Below are positions 1 through 7,287 of a DNA stretch of 64,000 nt, piece by piece; within the stretch, counting starts at the first letter, position 1, and every line of letters starts with the position of its first letter. Source of the stretch: Methylobacterium sp. J-067 (GTDB lineage: Bacteria; Pseudomonadota; Alphaproteobacteria; Rhizobiales; Beijerinckiaceae); NCBI RefSeq assembly GCF_022829465.1, contig NZ_JAKSXZ010000133.1:1-64000 (forward strand), in the 5' to 3' direction. The position numbers and the translations under genes are program-made. Under the pieces are notes generated by a model that saw only the letters and a list, made by a program, of their open reading frames with translations, ran no database searches and was not told the origin of the DNA.

Positions 1-111
1 GGTGGCGAAAAGGGGCTAGCATTTATGGGTACACAGGTAGGGCGGGCTTGCAGGTTAGGGGAAGGGCAGGCTGTGGCGTTGAATAGCCTCACGTTCGCAG
101 CGTAGCGATCA

Positions 112-360
112 ATGAACGCGAACGTTCCCGAGCCCGTGGACGTCTTCACCGGCCTGCACTCGAAAATGTCGGCATTGGAGATCGTGCTGGGCTTCCTGAT
201 CGGCCGCTTGTCTGAGGAGATCCCTGAAATGCGGGAGGACGTGAAGCGCGACGTCGCCGTGATCCTCGGCGACCTCCCTATCGATGGTCCGAGCGAAGAA
301 CTGATTGCCGCCGAGGTAAAGCGAGCCGCGGACGTGCTGACCAGCGTCTCAATCGGGTGA
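112..360 (+). CDS. Small unrecognised protein (82 aa)
   Basis: I do not recognise this family. The 82-residue product is acidic and looks largely helical, with a hydrophobic amphipathic stretch around residues 18-35 followed by an alternating Glu/Lys segment. There is no signal peptide and no clear membrane span. The ATG follows a weak purine stretch rather than a good ribosome binding site, so the start is uncertain. It stands alone ahead of a short opposite-strand gene, and nothing nearby hints at its role. Coding is supported only by composition. Confidence 0.45.
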   Translation: MNANVPEPVDVFTGLHSKMSALEIVLGFLIGRLSEEIPEMREDVKRDVAVILGDLPIDGPSEELIAAEVKRAADVLTSVSIG

Positions 361-374
361 ATACCGCTCAAGAT

Positions 375-533
375 CTATCGGTGAATGGGCAAGCACAAAC
401 CTATGAGCACGAGACCAAAAATCACCAAGCATCCTGCGGCGGTCTCGATAGCAGCCCGTCGCTTATTCTCCCCCGTCACAAGGCTCGCGAGGGTGACGCC
501 CAGCAGAAGACAGGCCGCGCTCAGAATGACCAT
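375..533 (-). CDS. Putative small membrane protein (52 aa)
   Basis: The frame encodes two hydrophobic segments, residues about 1-18 and 30-48, separated by a short basic loop (GENKRR). This is the pattern of a two-span inner-membrane miniprotein. The same frame is open further upstream to 665, but the extra 44 residues are polar and low in information, so I chose the internal ATG just before the first hydrophobic segment. The ribosome binding site is weak. Function unknown, and it could be a chance open frame. Confidence 0.35.
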   Translation of the reverse strand: MVILSAACLLLGVTLASLVTGENKRRAAIETAAGCLVIFGLVLIGLCLPIHR

Positions 534-1008
534 CGCGGGCGCTCTAGCTTCGGATAAGGCCCCTTGTAGGCAAGGCGGTCTTCGAAGCACCCACGCCCGC
601 TCTGATGATGTCGGGGAATTCATAGAGCGAGCGTGAGGGTCGGAAGAAGAGTCCGACGCAAGCAAGCTATTGCTCTGAGGCGACTCAATCTTCGCTTTAT
701 GTTGATAATTTTAGGAAAACCGCATGAGTATTTTGCCAAGTCGGACACAAGAAAGTGATCACAACTTTCATTCGGTAGGCCCCTGACATTCACACCCATT
801 CCCATGAAGCCACTGTGCGATCATGGGTTAAAACGTGGGTAGCACTGTGAGCTGTGGAGCTAAGTATGCAATCAGAAAAGATAATTTCTGAAGGATTGGC
901 GGACCCCCTCTCCGCCAGATACCCGTTCCGCCGATCATCGGAGCGGCCGGAAAGCGGGCATAGGCCCGCTCCCCATCCCCATGGCCTACGGTGATCTGTG
1001 CACGCCTG
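534..1008. other. Intergenic stretch without a recognisable gene
   Basis: About 475 bases lie between the small membrane-protein candidate and the stop of the metallo-hydrolase. Short frames on both strands have no recognisable product. The part around 690-780 is visibly richer in A and T than its surroundings and could hold promoter elements. I see no repeat, RNA gene or convincing terminator. Confidence 0.5.
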
Positions 1009-1698
1009 TCAGCGTCGCGCGACGAAGCGACGAAGCTTGCCGGGGCCATCCTTCGTGATGGCCTTGCCGTGCCCGAACGCGACGGCCTGGAAGTCGAGCG
1101 CCGCGAGCTTGCGTTGGCTGGCCCGCCCTTCCGCCTCGTTCTCGAACGCGATCGGGTCGCTCACACCCAGGATGTTGATGAACGTATCGCCGCCGAGCAG
1201 AAGCCGGCCGTCTTGCCACATCAGCGCGACCTGTCCGGCGCAATGACCGGGAACGTGTGTCACGTGCAAGCCACCCAAGATCGGCAGCGTCTCACCGTCA
1301 GCGATGTGCTGGTCGATCGGGAACGGCTGCATGCGCTCGTTCTGGTCCCAAACAAGCTTGTACATCAGGGCGTGCACGAGGCCGGGCGCAGGGGCCATCG
1401 GTCGGAACGGGCCGCCGCTTTCCGCCAGGGGAGCGTCGGCAGCGTGCATGTAGGTTCGTGCCCCCGTCGCGCGGACGATGGCGGCCGCGCTCCCGATGTG
1501 GTCGGGATGCCCATGCGTGAAGACGAGGTGCTTCAGGTCCGAGGGACGCCGACCGAGCTTGCCGATCGCGTCGAAGACGATCTGCTCCTTGCCGGGGAAG
1601 CCCGCGTCGATCAGGGCCAGTTCCTCGCCCTGACGGAGCAGGATGGCGTTGCCGTTGCCCAGCGCCAACAGCCAGGCATCCTCGACGATCTGCTGCAT
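1009..1698 (-). CDS. MBL-fold metallo-hydrolase
   Basis: A 229-residue metallo-beta-lactamase superfamily hydrolase. The metal-binding HxHxDH motif is explicit as THGHPDHIG at residues 61-69. The third histidine follows in VPGHCAGQ, the bridging aspartate in GGDTF, and a late histidine in FGHGK. Length fits single-domain glyoxalase-II-like members, which hydrolyse thioesters, lactones or related esters with two zinc ions; the substrate cannot be read from sequence. No signal peptide, so cytoplasmic. The ATG follows an AGAGGTG ribosome binding site at good spacing. It is divergent from a TetR-family gene across 112 bases with two operator-like palindromes, so it is probably a target of that repressor. 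Confidence 0.85.
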   Translation of the reverse strand: MQQIVEDAWLLALGNGNAILLRQGEELALIDAGFPGKEQIVFDAIGKLGRRPSDLKHLVFTHGHPDHIGSAAAIVRATGARTYMHAADAPLAESGGPFRPMAPAPGLVHALMYKLVWDQNERMQPFPIDQHIADGETLPILGGLHVTHVPGHCAGQVALMWQDGRLLLGGDTFINILGVSDPIAFENEAEGRASQRKLAALDFQAVAFGHGKAITKDGPGKLRRFVARR

Positions 1699-1750
1699 AT
1701 CATCACCTCTGGGTCGTCGTGGCGGGCGGGATGCGCTTCCGCCCGGACCG

Positions 1751-1767
1751 TGTTACCATTGGCAACA
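1751..1767. promoter_or_regulatory. Candidate TetR operator, copy 1
   Basis: TGTTACCATTGGCAACA is a near-perfect palindrome: the outer TGTT/AACA and inner CCA/TGG arms pair, with one mismatched pair. It lies between the divergent metallo-hydrolase and TetR genes. A related 17-mer lies 26 bases downstream. Autoregulation from such a site is typical of TetR regulators; binding here is inferred. Confidence 0.6.
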
Positions 1768-1776
1768 TACGCCGAA

Positions 1777-1793
1777 TGTTACCACCGTCAACA
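1777..1793. promoter_or_regulatory. Candidate TetR operator, copy 2
   Basis: TGTTACCACCGTCAACA shares the first eight bases TGTTACCA and the last four AACA with the upstream 17-mer. It sits 17 bases before the GTG start of the TetR gene. The 26-base centre-to-centre spacing is about two and a half helical turns, which could let two dimers bind on opposite faces. Confidence 0.5.
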
Positions 1794-1810
1794 CTCCACA
1801 CGAGGTTCTC

Positions 1811-2458
1811 GTGAACACAGTCGCGTCAGCAGCCCCGTACCACCACGGCGATCTGCGCCGTGCCCTTCTCGACAGCGCCACGGCGATCCTGGCGGAGACG
1901 GGGCGGTGGGACTTCTCGCTGCGCGAGGTCGCCCGCCGCGCCGGGGTGAGCCACGCGGCGTCCTACCGGCATTTCACGGATAAGGAGGCGCTGATCGCCG
2001 CGGTGGCCCTCACGGGTTGCGAGACGCTGCATACCTGCATGACCGCGGCGATCGATGGGGCCAAGGGGGCGGTCGGGACGCTGCGTGCCATCGGGCAAGC
2101 CTACATCGGGTTTGGCGTGGCGAACCCGGCCCTCTACCGGCTGATGTTCGGTCAAGCGCTGCCCAGCATCGAAGGCCTTCCGCCGGCGGTCTTGGCTGTC
2201 CTGACCGAGGCACGTGCGGTGTTGCGGGGCGTGATCCTGGCCGGCGCGCGCGCGGGCGCATTCGCGATCGACCCGGAGGATGAGCAGGAGGTCTCGGTGG
2301 CGGTCGTCACCGCATGGTCGCTCGTTCACGGGTTCACGCTCCTGACGATCGACCGCGTGGTGGACCGCGAGGTTCGCCCACAGGTGATCGACGCCTTGGC
2401 GGCCCGCGTGGCCGACCGCCTGATCATCGGCCTGCTGCCGATACAAGGTCGTCGATAG
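1811..2458 (+). CDS. TetR/AcrR family transcriptional regulator with WHG-type C-terminal domain
   Basis: A 215-residue repressor. The N-terminal TetR helix-turn-helix spans about residues 10-57, with the recognition region VARRAGVSHAASYRHF. The ligand/dimer domain shows features of the WHG-type TetR C-terminal family (AWSLVHGFTLL near the end). I chose the GTG at 1811, just before the DNA-binding domain. The frame stays open upstream to 1643 but would then run through the operator palindromes and into the divergent gene. It probably represses itself and the neighbouring metallo-hydrolase; the inducer is unknown. Confidence 0.85.
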   Translation: MNTVASAAPYHHGDLRRALLDSATAILAETGRWDFSLREVARRAGVSHAASYRHFTDKEALIAAVALTGCETLHTCMTAAIDGAKGAVGTLRAIGQAYIGFGVANPALYRLMFGQALPSIEGLPPAVLAVLTEARAVLRGVILAGARAGAFAIDPEDEQEVSVAVVTAWSLVHGFTLLTIDRVVDREVRPQVIDALAARVADRLIIGLLPIQGRR

Positions 2459-2492
2459 GATCAAGGCCGGTTCGCCTCTCGGCGGCGACCAT

Positions 2493-2600
2493 CGCTTCGT
2501 CGAAGGTTGGGTTTATGGCCTCGCCGATGTCTGGCCCGACCCGATCAAGGGTCGGCGCCGCATCGCCAACTCTGGCTGCTTTCCCGCCGCGACGCTGATC
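2493..2600 (+). pseudogene. Relic of an argC-like gene (N-acetyl-gamma-glutamyl-phosphate reductase)
   Basis: The forward frame starting at 2493 reads WVYGLADVWPDPIKG and then RRIANSGCFPAATLI. This resembles the catalytic region of ArgC, whose hallmark is a YGL(P/A)E segment followed by an (A/S)NPGC(Y/F)PT active-site motif with the nucleophilic cysteine. Here the proline before GC is serine. No start codon or further ArgC similarity follows in any frame, and a whole ArgC is well over 300 residues. It sits directly behind the TetR gene. I take it as a decayed fragment; chance resemblance is possible. Confidence 0.4.
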
Positions 2601-2740
2601 TGGAGCCGGTCGCGGTGGCGACAGCAAGTTCGGTTGCGCCGAGAGCAACGCGAACCTCGTGCCCTCCGGTCTACATCGGCACGTCCACAGGCCCGAGATG
2701 GCAAGGCAATCGAACGGCTAAGCGGCGCTAACGCCGCCGG

Positions 2741-3061
2741 AGCTCTATCGAGACTTGGTGGTCGCTACAACGATTTCTCCTCAATGAAGTGGATTTGATT
2801 ATCGATACTTCGTTTGTGGTCTGCTCGAACGGTTATATCTAATTCTATAATAAATATCTTACTTGTTAATAATCGTAAACATCTGAGCCAAGATACTCTC
2901 GGACAAGTCCGGTGAAGCTATCAACCATATCGGACGACAATCGCTCACATCATTTGAAATATGTAATAATCGGCATTCTTGCCCCTTCCCTGGTTAGTTG
3001 ACGCAGCTTAGCATTAGTTCGGTGTCGGGGCCGTTTGCTTCCGGCCAGGAGGGGTCCAGTG
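2741..3061. other. AT-rich intergenic region
   Basis: This stretch lacks a gene and differs sharply from its surroundings. In 2821-2880 only 16 of 60 bases are G or C, in a window otherwise near 70%. A small hairpin (GCGGCG, CTAA loop, CGCCGC) lies just before it at 2722-2737. The region directly precedes the glycine-zipper gene and the Srf-type locus, so it may hold their promoter or mark a junction of transferred DNA. Confidence 0.5.
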
Positions 3062-3424
3062 ATGTTCGGCCGGTTCACAACGTCCGCCTGCGCCGTGGGG
3101 GCAATCGCACTTGTCACCCTGATGCCTTCGCCGTCCCGTGCACAAAGCGCCGGCGCGATGCTCGGCGGACTCGCCGGGGGCGTTTTGGGCGGCATGATCG
3201 CCGGCTCCATGGCGGCCCAAGCGGCTCGGCACCGTCCCGTCGTCGTCTACGCAAGGCCGCGCCGTGAGGTCCGCCGGGTGCCGAGACGGGCTGTGGTGAG
3301 AGCGGAGCGTCGGCCCATGCAGCCGGCGGCTGGCCCGACGGGCGCTCAAATCGTCAACGCCTCGGCCGATCCCTTCGCGAACGCGCGCGGCAACGCCACG
3401 ACAACGGTCAACCGGACGCGCTGA
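3062..3424 (+). CDS. Secreted glycine-zipper protein (120 aa)
   Basis: The product has a Sec signal peptide (hydrophobic residues 8-22, likely cleavage after SRA, residue 27). Then comes a glycine-zipper-like segment (MLGGLAGGVLGGMIAG) of the kind found in small outer-membrane or periplasmic proteins, and a basic Arg/Pro/Val tail. I chose the ATG at 3062 because an AGGAGGGG ribosome binding site lies just upstream; an earlier TTG at 3035 would extend past it. It is the first gene before the secreted protease, 35 bases away. Function is unknown; an envelope-associated role is inferred from the leader and zipper. Confidence 0.6.
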   Translation: MFGRFTTSACAVGAIALVTLMPSPSRAQSAGAMLGGLAGGVLGGMIAGSMAAQAARHRPVVVYARPRREVRRVPRRAVVRAERRPMQPAAGPTGAQIVNASADPFANARGNATTTVNRTR

Positions 3425-3459
3425 CCGTTCTCCCATTCGACGCAAGCTGAGCGCCTCGC

Positions 3460-4641
3460 ATGTCCCGATCGAAGATGGTCCTCGTCGTGTCGGGCTGCAT
3501 CGGCCTGACAGGCCAGCCAGTCCTGGCATCCCCCGCGCCGCCACAGCTGACCGTGGACAGGACGTTCGGCAAAGTCGCGGGGTGGTCGATCGGGTACAGC
3601 GAAAGCCTGGGCGGCTGTCTCGCGGCGGCAAGCTACGGGGATGGGACGACGCTGTGGTTCGGCTTCAACGGCAACCGCAGCTCGTCTTACCTCGCCTTCA
3701 CGAACGCCAAGTGGCAATCCCTCGAGTCCGGCGGGCAATACGATCTCCGCATGATCGCCGGTCGCCAGAAGTGGCACGGGACCTTCACGGGGTTCGAGCG
3801 CGGCGATGCGCACGGACTGTATCAGTCTGGGTTGAAAGAGCGCTTCGTGGCGGATCTGTCCGAAGCCGGCACCATCAAGGTCATCTTTCAGGGCAGGCAG
3901 ATCGCCGAACTGTCCCTGGTGGGATCCACCGAGGCCTTCGAAGCCGTCATCGGCTGCCAGAAGGATGTGACGGCGGCGGCTGCGAAATCGGAGCCGAACC
4001 TCGACAAGCCCCGGAAGCTCGATCCCGGCGTGACCAGCACAGGGACCGGATTCTACGTCTCCGAGCGCGGTCATCTGCTCACGAACAACCATGTGGTGGA
4101 TGCGTGCACGGAAATCTCCGTGCGGCAGCCCGGCCATACGGCGATGCGCGCGCGGCTGGTGGCCCGTGATGCCGCCAACGATCTCGCCGTGCTTACGACC
4201 GATTTTCCGCAGAAGGCGGTGCCGCCCCTCTCGATCCGCGCCCGGCTCGGCGAGAGCGTCTTCATCTACGGTTATCCGCAAAGCAGCGTCCTGGCCTCGA
4301 CCGGAAACTTCACGATCGGCAGCGTCACGGCGACGGCCGGCTCGGGCGACGACACCCGCAAGATCCAGATCTCGGCACCGGTTCAGCAGGGCAACAGCGG
4401 TGGTCCTGCCCTCGATCAGTTCGGGAATGTAATCGGCATCGTGCAATCCAAGCAGGTCGCCTTCGCGTCAGGGGATGTGCCGCAAAACGTGAATTTCGCC
4501 ATCAAGTCGACGATCGCGCTCAACTTTCTGGAGGCAAACGGGATCGAGGCCCCCATCAACGTGCGGATGGTCGATCCCATGGATGGCGCGGCCATCGCCG
4601 AAAAAGCCCGCGAGTTCACGGTTCAGGTCGCCTGCCACTAA
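3460..4641 (+). CDS. Secreted trypsin-like serine protease
   Basis: A 393-residue exported protease. Residues 1-23 form a signal peptide ending PVLA. Residues about 30-165 form a novel-looking beta-rich domain. The trypsin-like (S1C/DegP-type) domain covers about 195-360. The triad is visible: His211 in TNNHVVD, Asp241 in ANDLAVL, and Ser313 in GNSGGPAL. No PDZ domain follows, unlike DegP (HtrA). It probably acts in the periplasm or outside the cell. It leads a run of same-strand genes that includes a second, membrane-anchored protease with the same triad. Confidence 0.85.
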   Translation: MSRSKMVLVVSGCIGLTGQPVLASPAPPQLTVDRTFGKVAGWSIGYSESLGGCLAAASYGDGTTLWFGFNGNRSSSYLAFTNAKWQSLESGGQYDLRMIAGRQKWHGTFTGFERGDAHGLYQSGLKERFVADLSEAGTIKVIFQGRQIAELSLVGSTEAFEAVIGCQKDVTAAAAKSEPNLDKPRKLDPGVTSTGTGFYVSERGHLLTNNHVVDACTEISVRQPGHTAMRARLVARDAANDLAVLTTDFPQKAVPPLSIRARLGESVFIYGYPQSSVLASTGNFTIGSVTATAGSGDDTRKIQISAPVQQGNSGGPALDQFGNVIGIVQSKQVAFASGDVPQNVNFAIKSTIALNFLEANGIEAPINVRMVDPMDGAAIAEKAREFTVQVACH

Positions 4642-4867
4642 ATCTCAGGTTATCGCCTGTGAAAGGTTTGTGACTTTGGCGAGCCGTTGTCACGCGCATC
4701 GTTGTTCCGGTAAAATGCATCAACTTCGCCGGTGTGGCGACACGGCCACTTGCGAACACAATCGAGACGAACGGCGTCGCATACACGTCGAGGCTGTGGG
4801 AAGCCAACCTAAGGATGCAAATGCATTAACGGTGGCGGCTTATCACGGATGAAACAAGGCATTTGAA

Positions 4868-5527
4868 GTGTCGGCCGTGCTGTTGCGAAGATCAGAAAGT
4901 GCAATTCTCACTTCCTTTAAGCCGATTGCCGCTCGTGTCGTATTGATGCTGTTTGTGCTTGTCGGCGACTGCTTTGCATCGGACCACAGCGTGAGCGCCG
5001 AAGCCGTACAAGCCTGCGATGGCCTCGCCAGTGCCCCCTGGGATCCGGATGCGCCGGACCGGTCGCGGACAGTCGAGTTCCGCGATTTGCGCGCCGGACC
5101 GGCCGCCACGGCATGCCAAGCCGCAATTGCCCAGGCACCGCACCTCCGGCGTCTCTACTTTCAGCTTGGGCGTGCCTACGATCGTCAGGGGGCAAACCAG
5201 GACGCCTACCAAGCCTATCGTCGGGCGTCCGACCTCGGCAGCGGCGCGGCCAAGGTCAATATCGGCATCCTGTTCCGCCAGGGACGCCGGTTCGAGAAGA
5301 ACGATACGAAAGCCCGGTCGTGGTTCCGCGAGGCGGCCGAGGCGGGCATTCCGGAGGGGATGTTCTGTTACGCGACCGCCTTCGACAACGCGATCGGCGG
5401 GGCTTCGGACATCGCGGCGGCCAAGCTCTGGTACGGCAAGGCGGCCGAGCGGGGGACGACCAAGGCCCGTGACGCGCTGGTGCGCCTCGAACTGAATGGC
5501 GTCGGCACGGGGGCTCGCTGTGATTAG
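4868..5527 (+). CDS. Exported Sel1-repeat (TPR-like) protein
   Basis: A 219-residue protein with an N-terminal hydrophobic leader (about residues 22-37, VLMLFVLVGDCFA) and then Sel1-type repeats. These show as RAYDRQGANQDAYQAYRRAS, KARSWFREAAEAGIPEGM and AAKLWYGKAAERGTTKA, each following the A-x-x-W-(F/Y)-x-x-A-A pattern. Sel1 repeats are helical scaffolds for protein contacts. The frame starts with GTG at 4868; an internal ATG right before the hydrophobic leader is possible. It lies 33 bases upstream of the anchored protease, which suggests co-transcription. Its partner is unknown. Confidence 0.75.
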   Translation: MSAVLLRRSESAILTSFKPIAARVVLMLFVLVGDCFASDHSVSAEAVQACDGLASAPWDPDAPDRSRTVEFRDLRAGPAATACQAAIAQAPHLRRLYFQLGRAYDRQGANQDAYQAYRRASDLGSGAAKVNIGILFRQGRRFEKNDTKARSWFREAAEAGIPEGMFCYATAFDNAIGGASDIAAAKLWYGKAAERGTTKARDALVRLELNGVGTGARCD

Positions 5528-5560
5528 CGTTCGGCTCCGGGCCAGGAACGAGGTTCGGCC

Positions 5561-7276
5561 ATGACGGGTTCGATGCGCTTCGTCGCCAGCCGGACGCTCG
5601 CGGGCCTCGATCCTATCCGGATCGACGACAGGATTCTCCTCGAAGACTACGAGCGCCTGCGCCGGCTGGTGCTGACGCGTTGCGGTGCCTCGGTCGCGGA
5701 TCTGTTCGCCGAGCCCGTCATCTCCCGCAGCAACGGTGCGGCGCCGGCGCGGGTGGATTGGTACACTCATCTCGATGGCCCGATCCGACCGTTGGCCGAG
5801 CTCGATCCCGCCGTCGCGGAACCGGCCGCGCAGAGACTCCGCTCCGCCCTCGCGACCCTGGCGCCGCTCCTGCGGGATCGGGAGGCGGGAGCCTTCGCGG
5901 CGGCCTGCCTCAACCTCGCTTCGCCGCTGGCCGTGCTCGCGGTTGGAGACGCGCCCCTGCTCGTGGATTGGGGGTTGCTCCCGCAGGGGCTCGCTGCCGA
6001 TGATCGCGGCCGGGGGCGTCACTTCGCATCGACGCTCGGTGCCTTCGCCCCGGCCGCCATGCCGTCGCCACCGACGAGCCGGGACGATTGGGCGGCGCAT
6101 GTCGAGCCGCTTCCCGCAGCCGATCCAATCGTGTCGCGCCGGCTTCGCCGCGCGCCGGCGTGGCCCCGGCGTCAGGTCGTCACCGCGCCCGTCGTCGCGA
6201 CCGCCGTGGCGGGACTTCTGCTTGCGCTGTCCTTCGTGCCAGGGGTCCTGGTTTTCCCGGTGCTGCCGCAGGGTGTGTCGGCCGAGGCCAGGACGTTGCA
6301 AACCGCCTGGCTCGATGGCCTCCGCCGACGGCGGGATGCGCTCGTCGCGTCGGAACGCTTCGATTGCCCGCGCCTGCGAACCGAGCTTCCGACGCTCGTC
6401 CCGCAAAGCCCGGCGAGCGTGCGCCTGCCCACCGATCCGGCCGCGCCGCCGCAGGCGAGGACGGGCCTGGAGGCTCCGGCGGCGCAGGCAGGCCCGGGGG
6501 CGCAACCCGCCGATGGTCTCACCGACCGTCTCGAACGTGGCACGGTCCTCATTCTGGCCGGCAACGCGACCGGCTCCGGGTTCTTCGTGGCGGACGATCT
6601 CGTCGTGACCAACCGCCACGTCGTCGAGGGGGCTCCATCGCTCCTGATCGCCGGACGGCACGCGGGCCTCGTCCCGGCGACGCTGGTGCGGGTCGGCGAC
6701 GAGGGAACGCTGACGGATTTCGCGCTGCTTCGCCTGCCCTCGCAGTCGGGCGGACGCGCTCTGTCCGTCGCGCCACCCGGAAGGCCGCTGACCCCGGTGG
6801 TGGCCTCGGGCTTCCCAGGGCTGCATCTCGGCACGGACCCGATCTTCGCACGACTTCGCGAAGGCGATGCCGGCGCCAGCCGCGATCTCGTTCCGGTGCT
6901 CCAGTCCGGGGTAGTGAACCATCTGCAGCGATACGAAGCCGAGGCCGTCACCCTCGTTCTCCATTCGGCCGAGATCGCCCCCGGCAACAGCGGCGGGCCT
7001 CTGGTCGATTATTGCGGCCGCGTGGTCGGCGTGAACACGTTCGGCCGCACCGATGAGCAGATGCCCGTGACGGCGCGATACGCTCTCGGATCGGACGGGC
7101 TCCTGGCCTTCCTAACGAAGGCCGGCATCGCCATCACGCCCGATGCACGGGCCTGCGACCTCCAGGCGTCGCCGCGCGTGGCCGCCGCCGCGCCGGCCGA
7201 GCCTGCTGCGCCGACAGGGCAAGCCGCGCCGCGTACACCCGCCCGGCCGCCCGCCGTGCCGCCGTCTGCTCGCTGA
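5561..7276 (+). CDS. Membrane-anchored trypsin-like protease with SrfA-like N-terminal domain
   Basis: A 571-residue protein in three parts. Residues about 27-140 form a cytoplasmic domain shared with the next gene (LFAEPV near 48, WY near 67, ELDP near 80, VDWGLL near 135). One membrane span lies at about 206-236, preceded by many arginines, so the C-terminus should face the periplasm. Residues about 320-515 form a trypsin-like domain with His353 (TNRHVVE), Asp386 (LTDFALL) and Ser477 (PGNSGGP). The tail is Ala/Pro-rich. It starts 12 bases before the next gene, so the two are surely co-transcribed. The pairing with a Srf module suggests a signalled periplasmic protease; the target is unknown. 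Confidence 0.8.
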   Translation: MTGSMRFVASRTLAGLDPIRIDDRILLEDYERLRRLVLTRCGASVADLFAEPVISRSNGAAPARVDWYTHLDGPIRPLAELDPAVAEPAAQRLRSALATLAPLLRDREAGAFAAACLNLASPLAVLAVGDAPLLVDWGLLPQGLAADDRGRGRHFASTLGAFAPAAMPSPPTSRDDWAAHVEPLPAADPIVSRRLRRAPAWPRRQVVTAPVVATAVAGLLLALSFVPGVLVFPVLPQGVSAEARTLQTAWLDGLRRRRDALVASERFDCPRLRTELPTLVPQSPASVRLPTDPAAPPQARTGLEAPAAQAGPGAQPADGLTDRLERGTVLILAGNATGSGFFVADDLVVTNRHVVEGAPSLLIAGRHAGLVPATLVRVGDEGTLTDFALLRLPSQSGGRALSVAPPGRPLTPVVASGFPGLHLGTDPIFARLREGDAGASRDLVPVLQSGVVNHLQRYEAEAVTLVLHSAEIAPGNSGGPLVDYCGRVVGVNTFGRTDEQMPVTARYALGSDGLLAFLTKAGIAITPDARACDLQASPRVAAAAPAEPAAPTGQAAPRTPARPPAVPPSAR

Positions 7277-7287
7277 GGGGTTGCACG

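Noticed and set aside
2424..2648. Open frame of 74 codons on the minus strand overlapping the end of the TetR gene
   Set aside because: No recognisable product, no ribosome binding site, and the forward strand here carries the argC-like relic.
4892..6964. Long open frame (690 codons) on the minus strand
   Set aside because: It lies opposite two well-supported genes, its product is Arg/Gly-rich without any domain, and high GC alone keeps such frames open.
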